7,558 nt of DNA from an uncultured Luteimonas sp. (GCA_938008415.1 CALLKI010000012.1:1-7558), one strand, 5' to 3'. Shown: positions 1 through 7,213, numbered from the stretch's first letter. Made by a program: numbers and translations. The notes: a model not told the origin generated them from the sequence alone.

Positions 1-67
1 GCGACGCGGTGGCGAGGAACGGTGCTTCGTCGGTGATGGTGTAGATGATCCTGGGCGTGTCGGACAT
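1..67 (-). CDS. icd: Monomeric NADP-dependent isocitrate dehydrogenase, N-terminal fragment
   Basis: The minus strand opens with ATG at 67-65 and stays open to the window edge. It gives 22 residues that contain IIYTITDEAPFLAT. This matches the very conserved N-terminus of the large (about 740-residue) monomeric NADP-dependent isocitrate dehydrogenases, which typically begin M-S-x-T-P-K-I-I-Y-T-x-T-D-E-A-P. The enzyme is cytosolic and converts isocitrate to 2-oxoglutarate in the TCA cycle, producing NADPH. Only the start is visible, so catalytic residues cannot be checked. The gene is transcribed away from the CRISPR-Cas operon and has no evident functional link to it. It marks the chromosomal boundary of the cas locus. 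No strong Shine-Dalgarno precedes the ATG. The identification rests on a short but distinctive stretch, compared with family sequences from memory. Confidence 0.8.
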   Translation of the reverse strand, partial: MSDTPRIIYTITDEAPFLATAS

Positions 68-105
68 GGTCGGGTCTGCTGGAGAGGAAAAGGATGGGAC
101 GGGGA

Positions 106-127
106 GCGCCCGGGCGGTGCCCGGCGC
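106..127. repeat. GC-rich inverted repeat (hairpin) near icd start
   Basis: CCGGGC (110-115) and GCCCGG (119-124) pair perfectly around a 3-nt loop, GGT. After a single bulged C at 109, the stem extends by three more pairs (GCG 106-108 with CGC 125-127). That gives nine G-C pairs in all. The hairpin lies about 40-60 nt upstream of the icd ATG, so it would probably fall in the icd leader mRNA or its promoter. No T-run follows on either strand, so it is not a classical terminator. Its function is unknown. Confidence 0.55.
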
Positions 128-155
128 GGTGATCCCGCAGCGCACAAAACGCAAT

Positions 156-179
156 GGCAGGCGGTTATTGTCGCCTGCC
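156..179. repeat. Perfect 8-bp inverted repeat
   Basis: GGCAGGCG (156-163) and CGCCTGCC (172-179) form a perfect 8-bp stem around the 8-nt loop GTTATTGT. Two inner G-T wobbles could lengthen the stem in RNA. It sits mid-way between icd and cas1. On the minus strand it is followed by ATTGCGTTTTGTGC, a weak T-rich stretch. It could therefore act as a poor Rho-independent terminator for minus-strand transcripts entering from the cas1 side. Alternatives are a regulator-binding dyad in the shared promoter region or a dispersed chromosomal palindrome. The palindrome is seen directly; any role is inference. Confidence 0.6.
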
Positions 180-284
180 GGGGCGATCTGGCAAAACGGA
201 GGCGAGCCGGGTTAGCAGGAACTGCTCTTTCTCGGCGCATGAGACGGGGCGCGGCCATGCTGGGCCGGGGGCTGGGGCAAGGAT

Positions 285-1262
285 ATGGACGATCTTTCTC
301 CTTCCGATCTGAAAACGATCCTGCATTCAAAGCGGGCCAACCTGTACTACCTCGAGCACTGCCGGGTGCTGGTCAATGGCGGGCGCGTCGAATACGTCAC
401 CGAGGCTGGCAAGCGCCAGCTCTACTGGAACATCCCGATCGCCAACACGACCTGCCTCCTGCTGGGGACCGGGACATCGGTGACGCAGGCGGCCATGCGG
501 GAACTGGCCAAGGCAGGGGTGCTGGTGGGGTTCTGTGGCGGGGGAGGGACACCTCTCTTTTCCGCCAACGAGAAGGAAGTGGATGTGGCCTGGCTCTCGC
601 CCCAGAGCGAATACAGGCCCACCGAATACCTGCAGGCCTGGGTCCGGTTCTGGTTCCACGATGGCTTGCGCCTGCATGCGGCCAAGGCATTCCAGCAGGC
701 ACGGCTTGCGCGGTTGCGTGGCCAGTGGACGCACCGGCACCTTCGCGATGCCGGGTTCCGCGTGGATCCGGGCAGGCTGGAGGCATTGCTGGACCAGTCT
801 TCCCGCGAAGTGGAGCGGGCGCAGGACACGACTGCCCTGCTGACCGAGGAAGCGCGGCTGACCAGGCTTCTGTTCAAGCTGGCCGCGGAAGCCACCGGGT
901 ACGGCGAATTCACCCGGGCCAAGCGTGGCACGGGGGCCGATCCTGCCAACCGTTTCCTCGATCATGGCAACTATTTGGCCTATGGCCTGGGAGCAACCGC
1001 CTGCTGGGTGCTTGGCCTGCCCCACGGCCTGGCGGTCCTGCACGGCAAGACCCGGCGCGGTGGACTGGTATTCGACGTGGCGGACCTGGTCAAGGATGCC
1101 CATGTCCTGCCACAGGCTTTCCTGTCGGCCATGCGCGGGGACGACGAGCAGGATTTCCGTCGGGGTTGTGTTGAAGCATTGACCCGAAGCGAGGCGCTCG
1201 ATTTCATGATCGACACGGTCAAGGCCGTTGCCATGGAAACGGCCGGGAAGGTGGGCCCTTGA
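285..1262 (+). CDS. cas1: CRISPR-associated endonuclease Cas1, subtype I-F
   Basis: This gene encodes a 325-residue Cas1 integrase. In complex with Cas2, which here is fused to Cas3, Cas1 captures protospacers and inserts them at the leader end of the array. The sequence is very close to the P. aeruginosa I-F protein throughout, including the opening MDDLSPSDLKTILHSKRANL. The predicted metal ligands are all present: Glu189 in LLTEEARL, His253 in LHGKTRRGG, and Asp264 and Asp267 in VFDVADL. The N-terminal beta-sandwich covers roughly residues 1-100 and the helical catalytic domain the rest. The length is normal for the subtype. The ATG at 285 is chosen because the protein aligns with family members from its first residue. 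The ribosome-binding site is weak (AAGG only 2 nt before the ATG, within a G-rich stretch). The gene is first in the operon, and its TGA overlaps the start of cas2/3 by 4 nt. A longer out-of-frame reading frame at 239-1174 is not the gene. Confidence 0.97.
   Translation: MDDLSPSDLKTILHSKRANLYYLEHCRVLVNGGRVEYVTEAGKRQLYWNIPIANTTCLLLGTGTSVTQAAMRELAKAGVLVGFCGGGGTPLFSANEKEVDVAWLSPQSEYRPTEYLQAWVRFWFHDGLRLHAAKAFQQARLARLRGQWTHRHLRDAGFRVDPGRLEALLDQSSREVERAQDTTALLTEEARLTRLLFKLAAEATGYGEFTRAKRGTGADPANRFLDHGNYLAYGLGATACWVLGLPHGLAVLHGKTRRGGLVFDVADLVKDAHVLPQAFLSAMRGDDEQDFRRGCVEALTRSEALDFMIDTVKAVAMETAGKVGP
1248..1252 (+). promoter_or_regulatory. Shine-Dalgarno for cas2/3 TTG start
   Basis: AAGGT inside GGGAAGGTGGG sits at the end of cas1, six nt before the TTG at 1259. 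This spacing supports TTG as the true initiation codon, placed within the TTGA overlap with the cas1 stop. Confidence 0.6.
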
Positions 1263-4200
1263 ACGTCCTTCTGGTCTCCCAGTGCGACAAGCGCGCCCTG
1301 GTGGAAACCCGGCGCATCCTGGACCAGTTTGCCGAAAGGCGCGGGGATCGTACCTGGCAGACCTCGATCACAGAAGCAGGCCTCGATACGTTGCGAAAGC
1401 TCCTGCGCAGGACAGCGCGCAAGAACACGGCAGTTGCCTGCCATTGGATCCGTGGCCGGGACCACACGGAGTTGCTGTGGATCGTGGGCGACGCACGGCG
1501 CTTCAATGCCCAGGGGGCGGTCCCGACGAACACCACCATGCGTGACGTGCTCAGGCGGGAGGACGAGAACGATTGGCACTCTGCCGAGGACATCCGCCTG
1601 CTCGCACAGTTGTCTGCGCTCCTGCATGACCTTGGCAAGGCCAGCGAGGCTTTCCAGCAGCGGCTGCGCAACAGGCGCGACGAACGCAACCTCGTCCGCC
1701 ACGAATGGGTGTCCCTGCGCCTGTTCCTCGCCTTCGTCGGCGATGACGACGACGAAGGCTGGCTGCGGCGCCTGGCGGAAGACCAGAATGCCGATGCAGG
1801 CGTCTGGACGGAACCCGGGCGTTACCTGCGTGATCGGGTGGATACGGGAATCGGCGACCGGCCGTTCGCCGGTCTGTCAGAGCGTGCTCCGCTGGCGGCG
1901 GCGGTCGGCTGGCTGGTCGTGACCCACCACCGCCTTCCGGTGGCGCCGGATACCAGGTTGGGCGTGGTCGAGCCATCCTGGCTGCGCGATCCCCTCTCGT
2001 GCATCACCCATGCCTGGAACGAAGTACGGGGAAAAGAAGCGCAGGGGGAGGACTGCCGGCCCTACTGGGAACTGGCAGGCCAGTTGCCGGTGGTCTCGCC
2101 GGCATGGCGGAAACAGGCAGCCCGTGTGGCCCGGCGCCTGCTGGAACGCCTGCGGCAGAACCGGCAAGGCTGGCTGGATAACCTGTGGGCCCTGCATCTG
2201 GCGCGCATGTGCTTGATGCTGGCTGACCACCACTATTCCAGGCTGGGCGTGGACGCCGAGGGACGGCCTGTGGCGGAACGCCGGCCTTTCGCCCAGCCGG
2301 ACCAGGTTCTGTATGCCAATACCCGTCGTGACCGACACGGCAAGGCGCAGCTCAACCAGTCTCTGCTGGAACACCTGCTTGGCGTCGGCCACTTCGCGGG
2401 GCAGGTGGCGCATGCGCTGCCCAGGCTGGAACGCCACCTGCCGCGTATCGCAAGTCATCGGGGCCTGCGCAGGCGCAGTAGTGACCAGCGTTTCGCATGG
2501 CAGGACCGCGCCTTTGATGCAGCCACTGCAATGCGGGAGGCAGCGCGCGATCGGGGCGCCTTCGTGGTCAATATGGCCTCCACGGGCAGCGGCAAGACTC
2601 TGGCAAACGCGCGCATCCTCTATGCACTGGCCGATCCACAGCGCGGCATGCGCGCCACCTATGCGCTGGGCCTGCGTACGCTGACCCTTCAGACCGGTCG
2701 TGCCTACCGGCGCGACCTGCACCTGGGCGAGGACGAGTTGGCGGTGCTGGTGGGCGGCTCCGCCAACCGTGTCCTCTTCGAGTTCCACGAGGCACGGGCG
2801 GAGGCGGATGGATCGGCTTCCGCCCAGTCGCTTCTCGAGGAAGACAGCCATGTCTTCTACGAGGGTGACGCTGACCACCCTGTGCTTGCCCGCGTGATGT
2901 CCGACCCGCAGGTCCGCAGGCTGCTGTGGGCACCGCTGGCGGTATGCACCGTGGATCATCTGGTGCCGGCCTGCGAATCCCTGCGTGGGGGACGGCAGAT
3001 CGCGCCATTGCTGCGCCTGCTTGGCTCCGACCTGGTGCTGGACGAGCTGGACGACTACGACATCGAGGACCTGCCCGCATTGTCCCGTCTGGTGTTCTTT
3101 GCCGGCATGTACGGCGCACGGGTGGTGCTGTCCTCGGCCACCATGCCGCCTGCGCTGGTCGATGGCATGTTCCGCGCCTACCAGGCCGGGCGCCGGGAAT
3201 GGAGCAGGAACCGTGGACCTTCGGCAGGCCGGGAAGATGGTCCGGTGGAAGTTCCCTGCCTGTGGGTGGACGAGCTGGTACGTCCGCAGACCGTGCCATG
3301 CGCCGATCCGGGGGCGTTCTCCGCGGCACATGCGCGCTTCGTCGAACAGAGGGTCGCCCGCCTGCAGGAGCAGAAGCCGCTTCGCATCGCCCGCCTGCAC
3401 CGGCTGGAGGCCACGCCCGGCAGGAAGCGCGAGGAGATCTGCCGCCAATTCGCCGCGGAGATCGGCCGGGCTGCGTTCGACCTGCACCGCCACCACGCCG
3501 GCACGGATCCACTTTCCGGGCAGCGGGTCAGCTTCGGCATCGTGCGCATGGCCAACATCGATCCGCTGATCGAAGTGGCACGTGCACTAGCGGCGACGCC
3601 TCCGCCGGAGGGCATCCGGCTGCACCTGTGCGTGTACCACACCCGGTTCCCGCTCGTGCGGCGCGCGGAAATCGAGGCCATGCTGGACGAGGTGTTCGAC
3701 CGGCGGGACGAAGGGCGGGTGTGGAGCATTCCGTCCGTCCGCTGCGCCATCGATGACGCCAGGGATCACGAGCATGTGTTCATGGTGCTCGCATCCCCGG
3801 TCTGCGAGGTGGGCCGCGACTGGGATGCGGACTGGGCCATCGCCGAACCGTCCTCGATGCGCTCGGTGATCCAGCTTGCCGGCCGTGTCCGCCGCCATCG
3901 CCAGGGCATGTCACGATCGGTGCCGAACGTGGTGGTGTTCGACACCAACCTGAGGGCGCTGTTGCAACCCGGGAAGCCTGCCTTCGTGCGGCCGGGCTTT
4001 GAAAAGGACACGCTCGACCAACGCTTCCTTCTGGCCAGCCATCGTCTTTCCTTCCTGAGGCCGGATAGCAGGACTGCCGGGGGCGATGGTGAACGTATTG
4101 ATGCGATCCCGCGTATCCGGACGTTCCCCGACGCCTTCGCGCATGCGCGAGAGCACCTTGTGGCGCTCGAGCATGCCCGTATGGAAGCCGCCATGCAGCC

Positions 4201-4717
4201 GCTGCCGGAGGAGGCCGTGAGACCTCAAGCCGCACCGGCCGGCCGCCCATCCTCCCGGGGCGGTGGGTCCTCATGGTTGCGGAACACGCGTGACCTTGCA
4301 TGCCTGGTTTGGCAGTTCCCCCAGGCAACGCTGCTGGGCGTGCTGCCCCGCGTGCAACCATTCCGTCATGACCCGGAGCCGGATCGCACCCTGGTCTTCC
4401 TCCCGGACGAGGAGGAAGAGACGCTGATTGCGCACCGGGTGGAGGATGACCCCCGGAAATGGGGGCAGGACCTCTATGTCCGGGTTGGCAGCGACATGCT
4501 GCACCCGCTTCAGGTTGAACCGGCGTCAGGCGTAAGGTCTTGGGGGGATGTGACTCCGACACGGTTGCTGGAACTCGTCCGCGAGCTGGCGGAGTTCGAG
4601 GGTTTGGGCCTGAGGGAGGCGGCCTGCCGGTTCACCGTGGTCGAAGTGCGGAAGGAAAAAGAGAACGAGGGCAAAGGCTGGGAATGGCATCCATGGCTGG
4701 GGTTTCGCCTGGCGTGA
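1259..4717 (+). CDS. cas3: Cas2-Cas3 fusion nuclease-helicase, subtype I-F
   Basis: This gene encodes a 1152-residue fusion of Cas2 and Cas3, the hallmark of type I-F. The Csy complex recruits it to unwind and degrade target DNA. Its Cas2 part joins Cas1 in spacer acquisition. Domains in order: Cas2-like about 1-95; HD nuclease with His123-Asp124 (LLHDLGKA), His148 (RHEWVSLRLF) and His223-His224 (VVTHHRLP); SF2 helicase with Walker A STGSGKT at 441-447, the DExx box as DELD at 595-598, SSAT at 625-628 and motif VI QLAGRVRRH at 872-880. A C-terminal domain follows a low-complexity Pro/Ala/Gly/Ser linker at about 985-1002. All key motifs are intact. The start is TTG at 1259, overlapping the cas1 stop by 4 nt. 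It gives MNVLLVSQCDKRAL, matching family N-termini, and a good ribosome-binding site precedes it. The protein seems somewhat longer than the P. aeruginosa homologue (about 1,080 residues from memory). Part of the difference is probably the linker. Confidence 0.97.
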   Translation: MNVLLVSQCDKRALVETRRILDQFAERRGDRTWQTSITEAGLDTLRKLLRRTARKNTAVACHWIRGRDHTELLWIVGDARRFNAQGAVPTNTTMRDVLRREDENDWHSAEDIRLLAQLSALLHDLGKASEAFQQRLRNRRDERNLVRHEWVSLRLFLAFVGDDDDEGWLRRLAEDQNADAGVWTEPGRYLRDRVDTGIGDRPFAGLSERAPLAAAVGWLVVTHHRLPVAPDTRLGVVEPSWLRDPLSCITHAWNEVRGKEAQGEDCRPYWELAGQLPVVSPAWRKQAARVARRLLERLRQNRQGWLDNLWALHLARMCLMLADHHYSRLGVDAEGRPVAERRPFAQPDQVLYANTRRDRHGKAQLNQSLLEHLLGVGHFAGQVAHALPRLERHLPRIASHRGLRRRSSDQRFAWQDRAFDAATAMREAARDRGAFVVNMASTGSGKTLANARILYALADPQRGMRATYALGLRTLTLQTGRAYRRDLHLGEDELAVLVGGSANRVLFEFHEARAEADGSASAQSLLEEDSHVFYEGDADHPVLARVMSDPQVRRLLWAPLAVCTVDHLVPACESLRGGRQIAPLLRLLGSDLVLDELDDYDIEDLPALSRLVFFAGMYGARVVLSSATMPPALVDGMFRAYQAGRREWSRNRGPSAGREDGPVEVPCLWVDELVRPQTVPCADPGAFSAAHARFVEQRVARLQEQKPLRIARLHRLEATPGRKREEICRQFAAEIGRAAFDLHRHHAGTDPLSGQRVSFGIVRMANIDPLIEVARALAATPPPEGIRLHLCVYHTRFPLVRRAEIEAMLDEVFDRRDEGRVWSIPSVRCAIDDARDHEHVFMVLASPVCEVGRDWDADWAIAEPSSMRSVIQLAGRVRRHRQGMSRSVPNVVVFDTNLRALLQPGKPAFVRPGFEKDTLDQRFLLASHRLSFLRPDSRTAGGDGERIDAIPRIRTFPDAFAHAREHLVALEHARMEAAMQPLPEEAVRPQAAPAGRPSSRGGGSSWLRNTRDLACLVWQFPQATLLGVLPRVQPFRHDPEPDRTLVFLPDEEEETLIAHRVEDDPRKWGQDLYVRVGSDMLHPLQVEPASGVRSWGDVTPTRLLELVRELAEFEGLGLREAACRFTVVEVRKEKENEGKGWEWHPWLGFRLA

Positions 4718-4858
4718 GGGCTGGGCCGGGGCCATCAAAGCGGGTGTGGGGCCTGGGTGGGGGAAATACGGATCTGGTGCCGGGCCGGGTACGGCGTCTC
4801 AGGCCGTGAGATGGGCGTCAGGTAAGTGGAGTGACAGAACAATCAGGGGACAAGGAGG
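4718..4858 (+). other. Gap between cas2/3 and csy1
   Basis: This 141-bp stretch separates the cas1-cas2/3 pair from the csy genes, the only sizeable gap in the operon. It is G-rich on the plus strand in its first half and slightly more A-rich from about 4820. A short stem, ACGGC (4791-4795) with GCCGT (4803-4807), has a 7-nt loop and no T-run, so it does not look like a terminator. I see no convincing sigma-70 promoter. The last bases carry the csy1 Shine-Dalgarno. The gap could hold a secondary promoter for the csy genes, but the sequence does not show one clearly. Confidence 0.6.
4852..4858 (+). promoter_or_regulatory. Strong Shine-Dalgarno that sets the csy1 start
   Basis: AAGGAGG is a near-perfect anti-16S match. 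It directly abuts an ATG at 4859 (zero spacing), too close for efficient initiation there. The in-frame GTG at 4868 lies 9 nt downstream, within the usable range, so that GTG is the likelier start. Confidence 0.7.
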
Positions 4859-4867
4859 ATGAACAGG

Positions 4868-6211
4868 GTGAACGAAAGAGCACTCCGGTTCCGGGAGGCG
4901 ATCTCGGGCTTCATTGAAGAGCGTAGGGCTGCCAAGGAACAGGACAAGAACTACGACCCGGAGAAGTACGGGTACCGCCCCTGGTTGGCGGATGCTGCGC
5001 GGCGTGTCCGGCAGATCCAGGCTGTCACGCATGTCCTCAAGGCCACCCACCCTGACGCGCGTGGCAACAGCCTGCATGTCAGGCCGTCGAACCTGCCGCA
5101 GCGCCCGGAGATCGGGAGTCATGTGCTTGGCGACGGGTTCGCCGAGGACGTGGTGGGCAATGCCGCCGCGTTGGACGTGTTCAAGTTCCTCAGGACGGAA
5201 GTGGAAGGCCGCCGCCTGCTGGACTGGATGCAGGCCGCGGATGCCGACCTGAAGACCGCGCTCAGCGACGATCCGGCCGAGGCCGAGGCATGGATGACGG
5301 CCTTCTCGTCACTGGTCCGGGAAGAGGAAGAGCCTGCCTCGCACTCGATGGCCAAGCAGGTGTATTGGCTGGTGGGGGACAACCCGCGTGATGACGGCCA
5401 CTACCACCTGTTGCAGCCGATGTTCTCCAGTTCTCTGGCACACGCCGTCCATGCCGACATCCAGTCGGCCCGTTTCGGCGAGGAGAACGCGGAGGCACGC
5501 AAGGCATTCCGTGAGAACCGTCCCTCGGAAACGCCCTACCGCGATTACCGTGGCCTGGCCTATCGCAAGCTGGGAGGGACCAAACCACAGAACATCAGCC
5601 AGCTCAACAGCGAACGCGGAGGCATCAACTACCTGCTGCCCTCGTTGCCGCCCCCGGCATGGAAACCACGAGGCATGCGGTTGCTGAAAAGCCCATCGGC
5701 TTTCGGTGAACTGGTCAGGTTCGGGAATGTGCGGCAGATGCTGGACGAATTGGCCGCGTTCCTTGCGGGCGATCCGCAGCCGACGATGGAAACGCGGCAA
5801 CGGCGTCAGGCGATGGAACAGGCGCTCGGACAGGAGCTTGCCCTGTTCGGCGCGGCGGTGCGTGCACAGCTGGAGCCAGGCTGGACGCGGGACCCGCAGA
5901 GCGGGCTGCCCAGGCACCAGCAGCTCTGGCTGGATCCGGACCGCACCCTGCTGGAGGTGCGCGATGATCCGGAGCATCCCGAATGGCAGGCCGATGACGA
6001 GGCCTTCAATCGCGAGTACGCACTGGGCGAGTGGCCTGACCAGGTGGCTGCGGACTTTGGCCGCTGGCTGAACCAGCAATTGCGCAACAGGAACCCGCGC
6101 CTGGCTGCGCTGGGAGAAGAGGAGATGCGGCATTTTGCCCGTCAGGCATTGCTGGACGTGGCATGGCCTGTACCGATGCAGCGCCGCGCCGCGGCGGGAG
6201 GTGAGGCATGA
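4868..6211 (+). CDS. csy1: Csy1 (Cas8f), large subunit of the I-F Csy surveillance complex
   Basis: This gene encodes Cas8f, which with Csy2 forms the tail that binds the crRNA 5' handle, reads the PAM and starts DNA unwinding. With the GTG start it has 447 residues; the ATG at 4859 would give 450. Family motifs from N- to C-terminus are HPDARG (from His61), VVGNAAALDVFKFL, FGGTKPQNISQLNSER-type YRKLGGTKPQNIS, and LLPSLPP. In the P. aeruginosa structure, Asn111, Lys247 and Asn250 contact the PAM region. The equivalents here are Asn98, Lys239 and Asn242, so PAM recognition is probably of the usual GG type (inference). Lysines in the N-terminal segment (AAKEQDKNY) may match the DNA-clamping lysines of the homologue. 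The length is close to the family's usual 430-450. The GTG is preferred because AAGGAGG abuts the ATG. Its stop overlaps the csy2 start (ATGA), suggesting translational coupling. Confidence 0.95.
   Translation: MNERALRFREAISGFIEERRAAKEQDKNYDPEKYGYRPWLADAARRVRQIQAVTHVLKATHPDARGNSLHVRPSNLPQRPEIGSHVLGDGFAEDVVGNAAALDVFKFLRTEVEGRRLLDWMQAADADLKTALSDDPAEAEAWMTAFSSLVREEEEPASHSMAKQVYWLVGDNPRDDGHYHLLQPMFSSSLAHAVHADIQSARFGEENAEARKAFRENRPSETPYRDYRGLAYRKLGGTKPQNISQLNSERGGINYLLPSLPPPAWKPRGMRLLKSPSAFGELVRFGNVRQMLDELAAFLAGDPQPTMETRQRRQAMEQALGQELALFGAAVRAQLEPGWTRDPQSGLPRHQQLWLDPDRTLLEVRDDPEHPEWQADDEAFNREYALGEWPDQVAADFGRWLNQQLRNRNPRLAALGEEEMRHFARQALLDVAWPVPMQRRAAAGGEA
6197..6202 (+). promoter_or_regulatory. 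Shine-Dalgarno for csy2
   Basis: GGAGGT inside the end of csy1, five nt before the csy2 ATG at 6208. It supports the ATG within the ATGA overlap as the start. Confidence 0.65.
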
Positions 6212-7200
6212 GCGCCTGTCCCGAGTTCTCGCACCTGCTCGTCCTGCCACGCCTGCGTGTGCAGAACGCCAATGCTGTCTCCAGCCCGCTCACGCATGGT
6301 TTCCCGTCCATGACCGCATTCCTGGGCCTGATGTGGGCGCTTGAGCGCAGGGCTGCCGCGGCCGGAATTCCCCACCTGGCGTTCAACGCCGTCGGTGTGG
6401 TCTGCCATGACTGGCAGGAACAGGTCACGGATGGCTACGTCAAGGCGTTCAACCTGACCCGCAATCCAGTTGACAAGGATGGCAGTACCGCCGCGATCGT
6501 AGAGGAAGGTCGTATCCATCTTGAGCTGAGCCTTGTGTTCGCCGTGCATGCGGAAGACTGGGACAGTACCCGTCAGGCGGAAGACATCGAAACACTTGTT
6601 CGCCTGATGTCAGGCATGCGCATTGCGGGTGGCACGGTGCTCCCGGCTGCTGCAGGCAGTGGATGGCAACACCGGCCGTGGGTAGCCGACCTGCGAGGCG
6701 AGCGATGGGAACAGGAATTCCACAGGCTTCGTTGCCGCCTGCTCCCGGGCTCGACGCTGGTGGAGCGGGTGGAACTGCTGGATGAACGGCTGGAACAACT
6801 GCGCGAGACCGATTCCCGGGCCACCCGCCTGGATGCCTGGCTGTCGCTGGCCCGCCTTGACTGGCGATACGACGCAACGGCCGACAATGGCAAGGGGCGC
6901 TGGACGCCAAGCCGGACTGCAGGGGACGGCTGGATCGTGCCGATCCCGATCGGCTACGGCGCCTTGTCGGAACTGCATCCTGCTGGGAGCGTGCGCAATG
7001 CGCGCGACCGGACCACGCCGTTCCGGTTCGTGGAAAGCCTCTATTCCGTAGGCGAATGGATCGGACCGCACAGACTGCGCCGGCCACAGGAACTGCTGTG
7101 GTGGGCCGAACACGATCCGGAGACGGGATTGTACCGTTGCCGGAACGGTTATCACGGGGACGGATCGTCCCGCAATGGAACCAGGATTTCAGACTGCTGA
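6208..7200 (+). CDS. csy2: Csy2 (Cas5f), 5'-handle binding subunit of the Csy complex
   Basis: This gene encodes a 330-residue Cas5f, a RAMP-fold protein. It holds the crRNA 5' handle, pairs with Csy1 and seeds the Csy3 backbone. Recognisable family segments are LLVLPRLRVQNANAVSSPLT (10-29), the FNLTRNP-x3-DGSTAAIVEEGR block (81-102), MRIAGG (137-142), CRLLPG (176-181), the GWIVPIPIGYGALS block (241-254), SVRNARDR (261-268) and FVESLYSVGEW (274-284). The length agrees with the P. aeruginosa protein (about 327 from memory). The last 20 residues, after GLYR at 307-310, are Gly/Ser/Arg/Asn-rich and do not resemble the homologue's tail. The start ATG overlaps the csy1 TGA by 4 nt. The gene is followed 13 nt later by csy3. 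No membrane segment or signal peptide is visible, as expected for a cytosolic complex. Confidence 0.95.
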   Translation: MSACPEFSHLLVLPRLRVQNANAVSSPLTHGFPSMTAFLGLMWALERRAAAAGIPHLAFNAVGVVCHDWQEQVTDGYVKAFNLTRNPVDKDGSTAAIVEEGRIHLELSLVFAVHAEDWDSTRQAEDIETLVRLMSGMRIAGGTVLPAAAGSGWQHRPWVADLRGERWEQEFHRLRCRLLPGSTLVERVELLDERLEQLRETDSRATRLDAWLSLARLDWRYDATADNGKGRWTPSRTAGDGWIVPIPIGYGALSELHPAGSVRNARDRTTPFRFVESLYSVGEWIGPHRLRRPQELLWWAEHDPETGLYRCRNGYHGDGSSRNGTRISDC

Positions 7201-7201
7201 C

Positions 7202-7207
7202 AGGGAG
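7202..7207 (+). promoter_or_regulatory. Shine-Dalgarno for csy3
   Basis: AGGGAG begins right after the csy2 stop region, six nt before the csy3 ATG at 7214. The backbone subunit is needed in several copies per complex. It has its own ribosome-binding site rather than an overlapping start. Confidence 0.55.
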
Positions 7208-7213
7208 TAAGCC

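Larger units (their letters stand above)
68..284. other. Intergenic region between divergent icd and cas1
   Basis: This 217-bp spacer lies between two divergently transcribed genes, so it should hold the promoters of both. I could not find a convincing -35/-10 pair on either strand. The best plus-strand candidate, TTGTCG at 168-173 with CAAAAC at 192-197, is a poor match. Two inverted repeats (106-127 and 156-179) are annotated separately. There is no copy of the type I-F CRISPR repeat and no AT-rich leader, so this side of the locus does not carry an array within the window. Confidence 0.7.

Noticed and set aside
168..197. Candidate cas1 promoter TTGTCG / CAAAAC
   Set aside because: The -10 hexamer matches the consensus at only about three positions, and the -35 overlaps the 156-179 palindrome. 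It is too weak to annotate as a promoter.
239..1174. 311-codon plus-strand open frame overlapping cas1
   Set aside because: It is out of frame with the strongly conserved Cas1. Its translation is Arg/Gly/Pro/Ala-rich low-complexity sequence typical of a shadow frame.
1877..3496. 539-codon open frame on the minus strand inside cas2/3
   Set aside because: It is antisense to an unambiguous cas2/3 coding sequence. Its translation is Gln/Arg/His-rich with no recognisable domain, and long antisense frames are expected in such GC-rich coding DNA.
4791..4807. Possible terminator after cas2/3
   Set aside because: The stem is only 5 bp, it lies 74 nt past the stop and no T-run follows. Read-through into csy1 is more likely.
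4540..4809. 89-codon open frame spanning the cas2/3 end and the gap
   Set aside because: It mostly overlaps the cas2/3 coding end in another frame. It has a Gly/Arg-rich translation, no recognisable family and no good ribosome-binding site that I can see.
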